Origin: Cyclobacterium roseum
Lineage (GTDB): Bacteria > Bacteroidota > Bacteroidia > Cytophagales > Cyclobacteriaceae
Assembly: GCF_010119225.1 (NCBI RefSeq)
Contig: NZ_WNKF01000003.1
Span: forward strand, 310,001-374,000
Direction of reading: 5' to 3'
DNA length: 64,000 bases
Shown here: in pieces, positions 1 through 9,287 of the stretch
Numbering within the stretch: position 1 is the first letter of the stretch
How the letters are laid out: every line of letters starts with the position of its first letter
The notes under the pieces: generated by a model
Seen by the model: only the letters and a program-made list of their open reading frames with translations
Databases searched by the model: none
What the model was told of the DNA's origin: nothing
Made by a program: the position numbers and the translations under genes

Positions 1-368
1 AGGAATATGGGTCGCCCGATAAGTTGTACATCGATAGCACCAACGGAGTGCACGATGAGACCCTGGGCTGTAATACTACCTATATTCGAGAGGAAACCGG
101 ACATCAAAAAATATTTAAAGCATTTAATAATTTAGGGTTGGATTATCCCAAATCCGATCCGCTGGAATTAATAAAGGAAACCTACTTTTGTGGAGATAGT
201 CCTAAAGACCGGGTGCTACTCAAGAAATTAATCGAACTCATCGGATTCAAAGCCATCGATGCAGGTCTTATCAAAAATGCTTGTCTACTGGAGGCAGTAT
301 ACCATTTAAGTAAGGAAATCTCTATGGCCAAATCAGGTGACTGTCATTTTCGGTTAATGTCAGTCTAA
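1..368 (+). CDS. NADPH-dependent F420 reductase-like dinucleotide-binding protein, 3' part
   Basis: The frame is open to the left edge of the window, so the real start lies upstream; the TTG at 24 is internal. The visible 121 or so residues match the C-terminal half of the COG2085 NAD(P)-binding family. A stretch beginning IDSTN is followed by KAFNNLG, then YFCGD and a segment reading LIGFKAIDAG, then a leucine-rich helix with LLEA. In this family those elements close the Rossmann domain and form the helix after it. Members use NAD(P) with F420 or other acceptors; the substrate here cannot be told. It stops 160 bp before the AsmA gene, so it belongs to a different unit. Confidence 0.7.
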   Translation, partial: EYGSPDKLYIDSTNGVHDETLGCNTTYIREETGHQKIFKAFNNLGLDYPKSDPLELIKETYFCGDSPKDRVLLKKLIELIGFKAIDAGLIKNACLLEAVYHLSKEISMAKSGDCHFRLMSV

Positions 369-528
369 CCCTTTGCCTGGAAAGTGATTTTTTTACTCTT
401 ATTGTATCATTTTTATTGCAACCGTTAATCGGTATCGTTTTTGCAACCATATTATATAGCTGCTAGTTACGGATTCCCGTATACATAGACAGTACCCTTT
501 TATTCTAATTTTTAAGATTGATAATACC

Positions 529-3500
529 ATGAGAAAAATCTTATTTGTCGGCTTTGCTTTATTTGCCTTTGTGCTTTTGGCACTGGCAGCGGTTCCTTTT
601 TTCTTCAAAGACAAGATTTTTGATAGTTTAGATAAGGAACTAGCCAATGCAGTGAATGCCCAGGTATATTACGACCGGGATGAAATCGGCTTAAGTGTTT
701 TCCGAAGTTTCCCACAGTTATCTGCTACCATGGGTGATTTTGGGGTCAGGGGAAACCCTCCTTTTCAAGGGGATACCCTGATCCATGTGGGATACCTGCA
801 GGTAGATATAGATATCTGGTCTGTATTGTTTGATGATAATCCCAGTTTGAAAGGCGTTCATTTGGAAGACGGGCAGATCTATGTGAAAGTGATGGAAGAT
901 GGACAGGCCAATTACGATATCGCCAAAGCGGTAGAAGAGGAAGTCGATCAACCGGATCCGGACTCATCATCGTTTCAGCTGGGGGTGGATTTTATCGAGG
1001 TAAATAACCTGGACCTGATTTACGATGATCGTTCACTGGATTATTTGATGGTGCTTTCCGACATGAACCTGCAAGGGAGCGGTGATCTGACCCTGGATGT
1101 TTATGACTTGATGGTAAGAGGAGACGCACAGGTGGTAAACGTTACCTATGAGGGAGTGGAGTACCTTTCAAATAAGCTCCTTACTCTGGATTCAAAAGTC
1201 AATGTGGATCTTGAAAAAATGCGTTTTGCTGCGAATGATGCCTTTCTAAAATTAAACGAATTTGGCTTTGAAATAGAGGGTTACCTGGCAATGCCGGAAG
1301 AAGACATAGAAATGGATTTGGCCTTTTCCGGCGAAAACAATGATTTTAAGAGTGTTTTATCGCTGGTTCCGGGAATTTACTCTGATTCTTTTGATAACCT
1401 GACTACTTCAGGACAGATGGATTTTTCAGGTAGTGTCAATGGCCTGTATAACGAGACCAGTTTTCCAGGATTTCAATTTGCACTTTTGGTAGACGATGGC
1501 ATGTTCCAATTTCCGGACTTGCCAAGACCCGTTCAGCATGTCAATCTGGACTTAAAAGTATCCAACAGTAGCGGAAATTTGGACCTGACCACCATTGATC
1601 TATCCCAATTTTCGCTCGAATTTGGAAATCAACCTGTTTTGGGCCGCTTCTATTTAAAGGACCTGGTGAGTTACGAAATGGATGCCGGACTCAAAGGAAA
1701 TATCAACCTGTTGGAACTCACCTCTATTTTTCCTCTGGAGGGACTTGAACTCAAAGGAAAACTTTCACTGGACATGAGTGCGAAGGGCAGGTACGATAGT
1801 GCGGCGCAGATTATTCCCACTATCAATGCGCAAGTCGGACTGGATGACGGATATATAAAGACCAGCGAATACCCAGCGCCCATAGAACAGATTAATTTCC
1901 GGGCAGAGGCCTCAAATTCCACCGGGCGCATGCGCGATTTGAGTCTGGATGTGCCTTCTTTTGGCTTTAAACTGGAGGAAGAGACGGTTACGGGAAGTTT
2001 GCAGGTATCAGATCTGGAGGATTTAAATTACAATTTTTCCTTGCATGGAGCAGTGGATCTGGCCAAAATGGCTTCGGTATTACCCATGGAGAACACCCTA
2101 CTGGAGGGCAGGATTCAAGCCGATATTGATGCAAAGGGGAGTTACGATGCCATAAAGACTAACCGTTTTGCTCAGTTGGAAACCAGTGGAGAAATGCAGG
2201 TTAACGATTTTTATTTTGCCGATAAAGATTATCCTCAGGGAGTCCGGATACACGAGGCACGTAGCAATTTCAGTCCACAATCCATCAATTTGACCAAATT
2301 TGACGCTCGATTGGGGGAAAGCCCCGTCCAGGCCAGCGGTTCGCTTTCGGATTACATGGCATATCTGCTTGGAGACGAAGCAGAAAGTCTGAAAGGAAAT
2401 CTTGATATCTACTCCAGTAATTTCAACGTCAACGAATGGATGACCTCCTCAGAAAGTCCGGAAGAGGATACGACTTCATTGGAGGTGGTAGCTTTGCCAG
2501 AGGATATTGACTTTACCATGAGAGTAAAGGCAGACCGGATTATTTATGACAACCTGTCCCTGGCAGATGCCAGTGGTGTAGTACGTCTAAAGGATGGTGT
2601 GCTGAATCTGGAAGGGTTTAAGACCAATACATTAGGAGGCTCCCTTGGTTTTGACGGCAGCTACAATGCCACGGATATTACCCACCCTACATTTGACATG
2701 CAGTTGGATATTTCCGGTCTGGGTATTCAGGAGGCGTTTCAATCATTTGTTACGGTCAAGGCGTTTGCTCCAGTGGCCCAGCATGTGGTTGGAAACTTTT
2801 CGACAAGCTTTTCTTTTTCCGGATTGCTCGGACAAGACATGATGCCGGTTTTGTCAAGTTTGGATGGAAAGGGGCTCATAGAAGTTACTGAAACAGCCGT
2901 TAGAGACAGTCCGTTGATACAGGGCATTGTCAACTTGACGAAGCTAAACGATGCTTCTTCCCTTCGATTGAAACCCTTGAATATCGGTGCTGAAATTGTC
3001 GACGGCATGTTAAACGTGGCCCCTTTTGAATTGCAGTTGTGGGATTATCCTACTACTATTCAGGGTAGCACCGGCTTTGATGGCCGGATTAATTACCTGG
3101 TTTCCGTGGATGTGCCGGCAAGTAAATTTGGCTCCCAGGTGAATAGCCTGGTGGCCGGTATCGCCGGAACAGATCTTTCCTCTACGACCATTCCTTTGGC
3201 TATTAATGTTGGCGGTACGTATGGGAGCCCGAACATTTCCCTTGCAAACTCAGAAAGTCTGGATAGTTATATTTCGAATGCGCTTAAAAGTCGCCTGTCA
3301 GGTGAAAAAGAGAATGCGAAGGAGAAAATCGCCGCTGATTTCAAGGCAAGGGAAGATAGCCTGAAACAAGAGGTCAAGCAAAAGGCAGAGGTAGCCCGGG
3401 ATAGTGTGGAAAAAGAGGCGACCAAATTGGTCGATGAAACCAAAGAAAAAGCTGTGGATGAGGTGAAAAACTTGCTAAGGGGCTTTACAAATAGGAAAAA

Positions 3501-3534
3501 GCCTACAGAAGAGCCTAAACCGGATCCTGAGTAA
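529..3534 (+). CDS. AsmA family protein
   Basis: A 1001-residue protein with one N-terminal membrane segment (about residues 4-26) and a long periplasmic part of repetitive beta-rich sequence, the AsmA/YhdP-like layout. AsmA-like proteins are bridge-like structures linking inner and outer membranes and are implicated in phospholipid transport. A glycine-rich AsmA C-terminal-like region is visible at about 700-900. The tail from about residue 925 is highly charged, Lys/Glu-rich and probably helical, ending in Pro-rich sequence. It ends 2 bp from the convergent AEC transporter gene, with no obvious hairpin between. Start is ATG at 529 followed by Arg-Lys-Lys-type residues fitting the membrane anchor. 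The family is confident; the cargo is unknown. Confidence 0.85.
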   Translation: MRKILFVGFALFAFVLLALAAVPFFFKDKIFDSLDKELANAVNAQVYYDRDEIGLSVFRSFPQLSATMGDFGVRGNPPFQGDTLIHVGYLQVDIDIWSVLFDDNPSLKGVHLEDGQIYVKVMEDGQANYDIAKAVEEEVDQPDPDSSSFQLGVDFIEVNNLDLIYDDRSLDYLMVLSDMNLQGSGDLTLDVYDLMVRGDAQVVNVTYEGVEYLSNKLLTLDSKVNVDLEKMRFAANDAFLKLNEFGFEIEGYLAMPEEDIEMDLAFSGENNDFKSVLSLVPGIYSDSFDNLTTSGQMDFSGSVNGLYNETSFPGFQFALLVDDGMFQFPDLPRPVQHVNLDLKVSNSSGNLDLTTIDLSQFSLEFGNQPVLGRFYLKDLVSYEMDAGLKGNINLLELTSIFPLEGLELKGKLSLDMSAKGRYDSAAQIIPTINAQVGLDDGYIKTSEYPAPIEQINFRAEASNSTGRMRDLSLDVPSFGFKLEEETVTGSLQVSDLEDLNYNFSLHGAVDLAKMASVLPMENTLLEGRIQADIDAKGSYDAIKTNRFAQLETSGEMQVNDFYFADKDYPQGVRIHEARSNFSPQSINLTKFDARLGESPVQASGSLSDYMAYLLGDEAESLKGNLDIYSSNFNVNEWMTSSESPEEDTTSLEVVALPEDIDFTMRVKADRIIYDNLSLADASGVVRLKDGVLNLEGFKTNTLGGSLGFDGSYNATDITHPTFDMQLDISGLGIQEAFQSFVTVKAFAPVAQHVVGNFSTSFSFSGLLGQDMMPVLSSLDGKGLIEVTETAVRDSPLIQGIVNLTKLNDASSLRLKPLNIGAEIVDGMLNVAPFELQLWDYPTTIQGSTGFDGRINYLVSVDVPASKFGSQVNSLVAGIAGTDLSSTTIPLAINVGGTYGSPNISLANSESLDSYISNALKSRLSGEKENAKEKIAADFKAREDSLKQEVKQKAEVARDSVEKEATKLVDETKEKAVDEVKNLLRGFTNRKKPTEEPKPDPE

Positions 3535-3536
3535 AA

Positions 3537-4460
3537 TCAGCGAATCAACTCCAGCAAGTAATACCAACCCGTCAAGGTAAGAAAAGATAAAGGGATTCCG
3601 ATACCTACCAGCAGCGAGGCGAGCTTTGGTCGTAGGTTATAGTTGGTAGCGATAATAGAAGAAGTGATCATGGGGGCCATGGCGGCCTCCATCACACTCA
3701 CTTTAAAAATCAGATTCTGTTCTGGCTCAAGACTTAGTATCCAGTGATATACCAAAAAGATAACGAACGGGATCAAAAGCAACTTATGGATTAAACCAAT
3801 CCATAGAAAATTGTCTTTAATATCCTTGAGTTTTATTTTGATCTGCAGCCCCACGGCAATTAGGGCAATAGGGGTGAGGGTTCCGGCAAAACTTTCCAGA
3901 ATATCCTGCACGACACCGCGGATTTCTACCTGAAAAACGTTGAGCAATAGGGACAGAATGAAAAACAGGAACGGCGGAAATAGCAACATCCTTTTAGAAA
4001 TATCCCTTTTACGCATTTTTTCCGCTCCGTAGAGAGAAGCCACAATGATTGCCAGGCTGCTGACTACTAAAAAAGATCCTGGCTGATCCACCAATACAGC
4101 TATTTTCAGTCCTTCCGCTCCGTATATAGCCTCGATGATAGGGTAGCCAACGAAGCCCGTATTGGATAGTCCTCCACAAATAATAAGACAACCAATGGTG
4201 TTTCTCTTCCATCCCAGTTTTTTACCGAGGTATCCAAACAACACCCAGCTTAGCGAAAACACGATCCAGGCCACAGAAATGGGCAAAAGCAAGGAAGGGC
4301 TTAAATTAAGTTTGGAAATATACAAGAGCGATACAGCAGGCAAAACCACATAAATGAGGTAGGCATTGAGCGCCTTGGGTGCTTCGGTTGGAAATTCTTT
4401 TATTCTCTGTAGGAAGATGCCGACAAGAATGGAAGTAATGACAAGTAGTATATTGGACAT
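3537..4460 (-). CDS. AEC family transporter (auxin efflux carrier-like permease)
   Basis: A 307-residue very hydrophobic protein with about ten predicted membrane helices, the size and shape of the bacterial AEC/BASS-fold permeases. The middle of the protein has the family-type loop GGLSNTGFVGYPI, which corresponds to the broken-helix crossover of these carriers. Substrates in bacteria are usually dicarboxylates such as malate or malonate, but nothing in the sequence identifies this one. The gene is convergent with the AsmA gene and is read away from the small gene at 4520-4891, with 59 bp between them. Confidence 0.85.
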   Translation of the reverse strand: MSNILLVITSILVGIFLQRIKEFPTEAPKALNAYLIYVVLPAVSLLYISKLNLSPSLLLPISVAWIVFSLSWVLFGYLGKKLGWKRNTIGCLIICGGLSNTGFVGYPIIEAIYGAEGLKIAVLVDQPGSFLVVSSLAIIVASLYGAEKMRKRDISKRMLLFPPFLFFILSLLLNVFQVEIRGVVQDILESFAGTLTPIALIAVGLQIKIKLKDIKDNFLWIGLIHKLLLIPFVIFLVYHWILSLEPEQNLIFKVSVMEAAMAPMITSSIIATNYNLRPKLASLLVGIGIPLSFLTLTGWYYLLELIR

Positions 4461-4519
4461 GGGATTAACTTGAGAGCAAAGTTACGGAATTTATGGGCGT
4501 GTAGTGAACGTGAACCTGC

Positions 4520-4891
4520 CTAAAGATATCCAAAATGGGCACGTTTTTGGGAGAAATATTCCTCCAGTTGGGGGTACAGGTTGCTTTCCGCCATCGGAAT
4601 TCCGGAGAGTGTTTGGTTGATATTTCCTATTTCCGTTTCCGGATCTACTTCCAGGGATTCTACCAGAAGGATGAGCTCCTGCAAGGCAAGGGGCTCCTTA
4701 CTCGCTACCGGTTTGGTAGCGTATTCATTACCATAAAAATCAACAATTTCGAAAAAAATTTCGCCGTCCAATGCCGTGGCAAAAATGCAAATCTCTTCTC
4801 CCCATTGGCTTTCGGGGTAGGTCAGCTTGACGAGGAGGGAACTTGCTCCAGTCCCGTTGAAGTACGTTTCAGGTCTGTAATCAAAATCCAT
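4520..4891 (-). CDS. conserved hypothetical protein, small acidic cytoplasmic
   Basis: A 123-residue acidic protein without signal peptide or membrane segment and with a mix of predicted strands and helices. I do not recognise the family. The ATG at 4891 is preferred over the upstream TTG at 4900 because a Bacteroidota -7 element (4898-4905) overlaps the TTG. That element lies so close to the ATG that the transcript may be leaderless. The gene is divergent from the TonB-receptor operon starting at about 5050. Function unknown. Confidence 0.6.
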   Translation of the reverse strand: MDFDYRPETYFNGTGASSLLVKLTYPESQWGEEICIFATALDGEIFFEIVDFYGNEYATKPVASKEPLALQELILLVESLEVDPETEIGNINQTLSGIPMAESNLYPQLEEYFSQKRAHFGYL

Positions 4892-4897
4892 CGCTCG

Positions 4898-4905
4898 CAA
4901 ATATA
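4898..4905 (-). promoter_or_regulatory. Bacteroidota -7 element for the 4520-4891 gene
   Basis: Reads TATATTTG on the minus strand, a full match to TAnnTTTG. It lies 6 bp upstream of the ATG at 4891. Since initiation normally occurs a few bases after this element, the mRNA would begin at or next to the start codon. No convincing TTG -33 element is seen; the closest has one mismatch. Confidence 0.5.
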
Positions 4906-4997
4906 AGCGATTATAATCCCATTTCGAAATCAGGAATCGATTCAGTACATTTGTTAGACAAGACTAATTAAATTATGAGACATATCTTTTAATTCAG

Positions 4998-5028
4998 TTG
5001 GTGACGGAGTAAATATTGTTTAATTTTG
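4998..5028 (+). promoter_or_regulatory. promoter TTG-N20-TAATTTTG for the TonB-receptor operon
   Basis: TTG at 4998-5000 and TAATTTTG at 5021-5028 are separated by 20 bp, matching the Bacteroidota primary sigma consensus. The same two elements with the same spacing precede glyA. This position rules out the TTG at 5026 as start of the downstream gene. Confidence 0.6.
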
Positions 5029-5049
5029 TTTTTAATCGAACGCTGGTTC

Positions 5050-5409
5050 TTGAAGTCTTTCCGAAACATAGTGCCCTTTGTAAGCTACGGCTTACTGGTA
5101 TTGGTCATCCTGATGCAGGTCAACAGCGTGGTTTTTTACCATGAGCACGACCTGGAATCCGGGGAGACTATCCGGCATGCACACCCGTTTCTTTCTGAAG
5201 AGGAGGAACAAAATCGGGATCATTCGGAAAATGAGATCCTTTTATTGGATATGGTTACCCATGTTCACTATTTTTTACCGGAGGTGTTGGGGTTTATTTC
5301 CGGAATTCAGGAAGTATACGAAGTTCCCCGGCCCTTTTTACTTACAGAAAGCCCCGGCATCCAATTTCGGGAAATTTTATCGTTACGGGGCCCCCCTGTC
5401 ATTGTTTAA
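5050..5409 (+). CDS. small His-rich membrane-anchored protein upstream of TonB receptor
   Basis: About 119 residues: one N-terminal membrane helix (reading through VSYGLLVLVILMQ) followed by a short exported part rich in His and acidic residues, including HEHD, RHAHPF and THVHYF, and ending LRGPPVIV. The start is uncertain: TTG 5050 is used here because upstream codons fall in or beside the promoter; GTG 5071 is possible. Small exported proteins ending in R-x-P-P and sitting directly before metal-linked TonB receptors are common in Bacteroidota. The histidines suggest metal binding, which is inference. It is 118 bp upstream of the receptor and likely cotranscribed. Confidence 0.55.
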   Translation: MKSFRNIVPFVSYGLLVLVILMQVNSVVFYHEHDLESGETIRHAHPFLSEEEEQNRDHSENEILLLDMVTHVHYFLPEVLGFISGIQEVYEVPRPFLLTESPGIQFREILSLRGPPVIV

Positions 5410-5527
5410 TTCTTTTCCCCAAAAGCTGATTTTCAAGCAAGGGGCCACTTATTAACAATCTTTTTCTATTGCCGCTTGGTTGCCGCATTGAAAGGGGTTG
5501 CTTCTTCACTATATTAATACGATTTTT

Positions 5528-7795
5528 ATGAAATACGTCATAACCCTGGGATTATTCCTACTGGTTTCCATTTCCTTTGTCCAGGGGCAGAACCTATCTT
5601 TATCAGGCAGCGTTCGGGATGCCAGCACTGCCGAACCATTAATTGGAGTGACCATTTTTGTACCGGAATTGGGCAGGGGCACTGTCTCTGATAACCAAGG
5701 CCTTTTTGCTATGGAAGGCCTTCCTGCACGGAACCTTACGATTCAATTTTCCTATATTGGATACGCTACAGCGCTTAAAAAGATCAATCCTTCGGAGCAA
5801 GGCAGACTTGATGTCCATTTAACCTCCGCCACCGCTTCGGTGGACGAGGTGGTGGTTTCCGCTGCCTATGTAATGAGTAAAGAGCGTTCTCCCATTTCTA
5901 TCGAAAAAATAGACCGGCAATCCATATTGAGAAACCCTTCTCCCAGTCTCATGACAGCCCTGGCAAAAACACCAGGTGTAAGTGAGGTATCGCTGGGGCC
6001 GGGGATCAGTAAGCCGGTGATCCGGGGGCTTTCTTTTAGCCGGGTTTTGTCTGTATATCAGGGTGCGCGATTTGAAAATCAGCAATGGGGAGCAGACCAC
6101 GGGCTGGGGCTTACCGAAACCGGCCTTTCCGGAATCGAAATCATCAAGGGGCCAGCTTCCATTATCTACGGTTCCGGGGCCATGGCAGGCGTGGTCAACC
6201 TGATCGAGGAGGCCGACGCACAGGCAGGAGAGGTTTCGGGTGACTTGAACCTACGCATGTACAGCAATTCCCTGGGGAGGAGATTGGATGCGGGTGTAAA
6301 AGGAGCCGGTCAGCAAGGATTTTTCTGGTCTCTGAGAGGTGCTTCCGAATCTCATGCAGACTACCTGGACGGGTCGGGAAGTCCCGTTGGAAACACCCGT
6401 TTTCAAACCCAAAATATGAAAGCAGGGATGGGCCTTCGAAAGGGCTGGGGAGACACCCGGATTCGCTATACCTTTCTGAAACAAAAATTAGGGATTTTGG
6501 ATGAAACCAATCAGGAGCTATTGGTAACCAGCCGAAACGACCGAGTGCTTCAGTTGCCGTTCCAGGATGTAACGGACCATTTTTTAAATTCGGAGAGTAA
6601 CGTGTTTTTGGGGGATGATAAACTAAAAGCAACTTTTGGTTACCACTGGAATTTTAGGGAGGAGACGGAAGACGAATTCAACCAAGTTGACTTGGGATTA
6701 CAGCAATCGAATTTTATGTATGACATCAAATATTACAAATCCGTTTGGGAGCAAACCGAGTTAATTTTCGGATTGCAGGGTTTTTATTTGAACACGGTAA
6801 ATTACGAAAATGCAGCAGAAATATTAATTCCCGATGCGACCAAGGATGACCGTTCCTTGTATGCGCTGTTCAATTACTCGAATCCGGAATGGGTGGTACA
6901 GGGAGGAATAAGGTATGATTACCGAAAGGTGACGGCAGATGCCAGCGGCCAAAACTTTCTGGATTATGGTTTTGAGCTGGAAGGTTCCCCGGAAAGCAGG
7001 ACGCTTAGCAGGTCTTTTGATGGGATGACCGGGAGTGCCGGAGCCACTTTCAGGCCCTCCGAAAACTGGCGATTCAGGCTAAACGTCGCATCCGGATTCA
7101 GAGCACCAGATCTGGCCGAATTGTACTCAAACGGACCGCATCCCGGGACGGCCAGGTTTGAGCAGGGAAGTGCTGATTTTGTCAGGGAACAAAACATCCA
7201 GTCGGACCTGGGGCTGCGCTACCGGCAGGCCGATTTCGCCATTTCAGTTGAAGGGTTTTATAACCGGGTCAATAATTATATTTATTTTTCTCCCACCGAT
7301 GAGCAGATGGGAAACCTGACGATTTGGAGGTTTGAGCAGGACAATGCCGGCCTTTACGGGGGAGAGGCGTTGCTTGACATTCATCCTTCGGGAATGCCCT
7401 GGGTTTCTGGGAGCACTTCTTACAGTATGGTTATAGGGAAACGAAGATCGGACCAGAGCTATCTTCCCTATATTCCTGCCTTTCGATGGAATCAGGACCT
7501 TACCTTTACCTTAAACGAGTTAGGTGAATTAAAACGGCCTTATCTGAACCTGACAGGAAGTCTCGTATTGGATCAAAACAGGCCCGCATTACTGGAAGAA
7601 TCCACCCCGGGTTACTTTATCATGGGGCTTCATCTTGGAAGTGAATTTACCCTATGGCAACAGGAATTGAATGCCTCCTTATCTGCCAATAATTTGTTGA
7701 ATGTGCACTACCTGGACCACATGTCTCTTTACCGTCCATTCGGCGTCAGGCAGTTAGGTAGAAATATTTCACTTAGCCTTCAGTTTAAATTTTGA
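5528..7795 (+). CDS. TonB-dependent outer membrane receptor with CarboxypepD_reg-like domain (probable metal uptake)
   Basis: A 755-residue outer-membrane receptor. Order: signal peptide (1-22, ending VQGQ), CarboxypepD_reg-like beta-sandwich (about 23-110, reading GSVRDASTAEPLIGVTI), plug domain (about 120-230, with IEIIKGPASIIYGSGAMAGVVN), then a 22-strand barrel ending in Phe. ATG 5528 is chosen because it begins the signal peptide; the frame opens earlier at TTG 5498. Plug motifs and length resemble ZnuD/CopB-type metal receptors rather than SusC, and no SusD partner follows. With the His-rich upstream protein this suggests zinc, copper or other metal uptake, which remains inference. A weak hairpin follows at 7818-7845. 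Confidence 0.88.
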   Translation: MKYVITLGLFLLVSISFVQGQNLSLSGSVRDASTAEPLIGVTIFVPELGRGTVSDNQGLFAMEGLPARNLTIQFSYIGYATALKKINPSEQGRLDVHLTSATASVDEVVVSAAYVMSKERSPISIEKIDRQSILRNPSPSLMTALAKTPGVSEVSLGPGISKPVIRGLSFSRVLSVYQGARFENQQWGADHGLGLTETGLSGIEIIKGPASIIYGSGAMAGVVNLIEEADAQAGEVSGDLNLRMYSNSLGRRLDAGVKGAGQQGFFWSLRGASESHADYLDGSGSPVGNTRFQTQNMKAGMGLRKGWGDTRIRYTFLKQKLGILDETNQELLVTSRNDRVLQLPFQDVTDHFLNSESNVFLGDDKLKATFGYHWNFREETEDEFNQVDLGLQQSNFMYDIKYYKSVWEQTELIFGLQGFYLNTVNYENAAEILIPDATKDDRSLYALFNYSNPEWVVQGGIRYDYRKVTADASGQNFLDYGFELEGSPESRTLSRSFDGMTGSAGATFRPSENWRFRLNVASGFRAPDLAELYSNGPHPGTARFEQGSADFVREQNIQSDLGLRYRQADFAISVEGFYNRVNNYIYFSPTDEQMGNLTIWRFEQDNAGLYGGEALLDIHPSGMPWVSGSTSYSMVIGKRRSDQSYLPYIPAFRWNQDLTFTLNELGELKRPYLNLTGSLVLDQNRPALLEESTPGYFIMGLHLGSEFTLWQQELNASLSANNLLNVHYLDHMSLYRPFGVRQLGRNISLSLQFKF

Positions 7796-7817
7796 TCATA
7801 GAAACTGGATTTTAGAA

Positions 7818-7852
7818 CGGGCATCTCAATAGAAGACCAAGCCCGATTTTTC
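7818..7852 (+). terminator. possible weak terminator after the TonB receptor
   Basis: A 5-bp stem CGGGC/GCCCG with an 18-base loop is followed by a T-rich run. The stem is short, so termination here is tentative. Confidence 0.35.
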
Positions 7853-7885
7853 TTGAACATATGGTCAATCAATTTGAAAAGACAA

Positions 7886-7916
7886 TTGGATTATACATAG
7901 TTTAGGAGTAATTTTG
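7886..7916 (+). promoter_or_regulatory. glyA promoter TTG-N20-TAATTTTG
   Basis: TTG at 7886-7888 and TAATTTTG at 7909-7916 with a 20-bp spacer. It leaves a 5' leader of roughly 80 bases before the glyA ATG. Confidence 0.6.
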
Positions 7917-8005
7917 GCATTCGAAATTGAAATCAACCGGATTGCTACTTTCAAGTTTTCCTTTCAGAGAGGAATGGGAGTAAAGCAATATGACTGGATC
8001 ACCAC

Positions 8006-9274
8006 ATGAAACGAGACCAATTAGTATTTGACCTGATCGCCAGGGAAGAGGACCGACAAAAGAGAGGAATAGAGCTAATCGCTTCAGAGAACTTCACCAG
8101 CAAACAAGTCATGGAGGCGGCTGGCAGTGTACTCACCAATAAATATGCAGAAGGCTTACCGAAAAAACGGTATTATGGCGGCTGTGAAGTGGTGGATGAA
8201 ATTGAGCAGATTGCCATCGACCGGGCCAAAGAGCTTTTTGGTGCTTCCTGGGCGAATGTGCAACCCCACTCGGGCGCACAAGCAAATGCTGCCGTGTTTT
8301 TAGCCTGCCTGAATGCTGGAGATGCGATTTTGGGTTTTGACCTTTCTCATGGAGGACACCTGACCCACGGTTCTCCGGTCAATTTTTCCGGAAAACTTTA
8401 CGACCCTCATTTTTACGGGGTAGAAGAAGCTACCGGAGTAATCGACTATGATAAGGTGGAGGAAAAAGCGGTTGCCGTGAACCCCAAACTACTGATCTGT
8501 GGGGCCTCGGCCTATAGCAGGGATTGGGATTACGAAAGACTTCGGCAGATCGCTGACCGGGTAGGAGCGATTTTACTCGCAGATATATCCCATCCCTCTG
8601 GCTTGATAGCCCGGGGATTGCTAAAGGATCCGTTGGAGTTTTGTCATGTGGTGACCACCACCACCCATAAGACCTTGCGAGGACCCCGTGGAGGACTGAT
8701 CTTGATGCGGGAAGATTTTGATAATCCTTTTGGCATCAAAAAACCCAAAGGAGAACTTCGCAAAATGTCTTCCTTGCTGGATTCAGGAGTCTTTCCGGGA
8801 ACACAGGGAGGCCCTTTGGAGCACATCATTGCCGCTAAAGCCATCGCCTTTCAGGAGGCGCTTACAGATGAGTATATGGATTATGTGGTGCAGGTAAAGA
8901 AAAACGCCTCCGTAATGGCCGAGGCGTTTGTAGCAAAAGGGTACCAATTGATTTCAGGAGGTACGGACAATCATTTGATGCTAATTGACTTGCGAAACAA
9001 GGAATTAACGGGTAAAATCGCCGAGGAAACCCTTGGAAAAGTGGATATTACCATCAATAAAAACATGGTTCCTTTTGATACAAAATCACCCTTTGTAACT
9101 TCCGGAATGCGAATTGGGACGGCAGCGGTGACAACCCGTGGACTCAAGGAGCAGGATATGAAAAAGATTGTCGAGTTGATAGATCGCTCCCTGATTCATC
9201 ACGGGCAAGACGATCAACTGGCGACAATCAAGGCTGAAGTAAACGAGTGGATGGTTCAATTTCCCTTATACTAA
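8006..9274 (+). CDS. glyA: serine hydroxymethyltransferase
   Basis: A 422-residue PLP enzyme interconverting serine and glycine with tetrahydrofolate, the main source of one-carbon units. The N-terminal [10 protein letters not shown] and the [16 protein letters not shown] region are typical of SHMT. The PLP-binding lysine is K222 in [14 protein letters not shown], and the substrate-contacting GTPGGPLEH-type loop appears as [10 protein letters not shown]. Length is normal for the bacterial enzyme. It is followed after 13 bp by tatC and then rpiB on the same strand, probably one transcript from the promoter at 7886-7916. purU, acting on the same folate pool, lies 7.5 kb downstream. Confidence 0.97.
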   Translation: MKRDQLVFDLIAREEDRQKRGIELIASENFTSKQVMEAAGSVLTNKYAEGLPKKRYYGGCEVVDEIEQIAIDRAKELFGASWANVQPHSGAQANAAVFLACLNAGDAILGFDLSHGGHLTHGSPVNFSGKLYDPHFYGVEEATGVIDYDKVEEKAVAVNPKLLICGASAYSRDWDYERLRQIADRVGAILLADISHPSGLIARGLLKDPLEFCHVVTTTTHKTLRGPRGGLILMREDFDNPFGIKKPKGELRKMSSLLDSGVFPGTQGGPLEHIIAAKAIAFQEALTDEYMDYVVQVKKNASVMAEAFVAKGYQLISGGTDNHLMLIDLRNKELTGKIAEETLGKVDITINKNMVPFDTKSPFVTSGMRIGTAAVTTRGLKEQDMKKIVELIDRSLIHHGQDDQLATIKAEVNEWMVQFPLY

Positions 9275-9287
9275 AAAATAAACCTAC

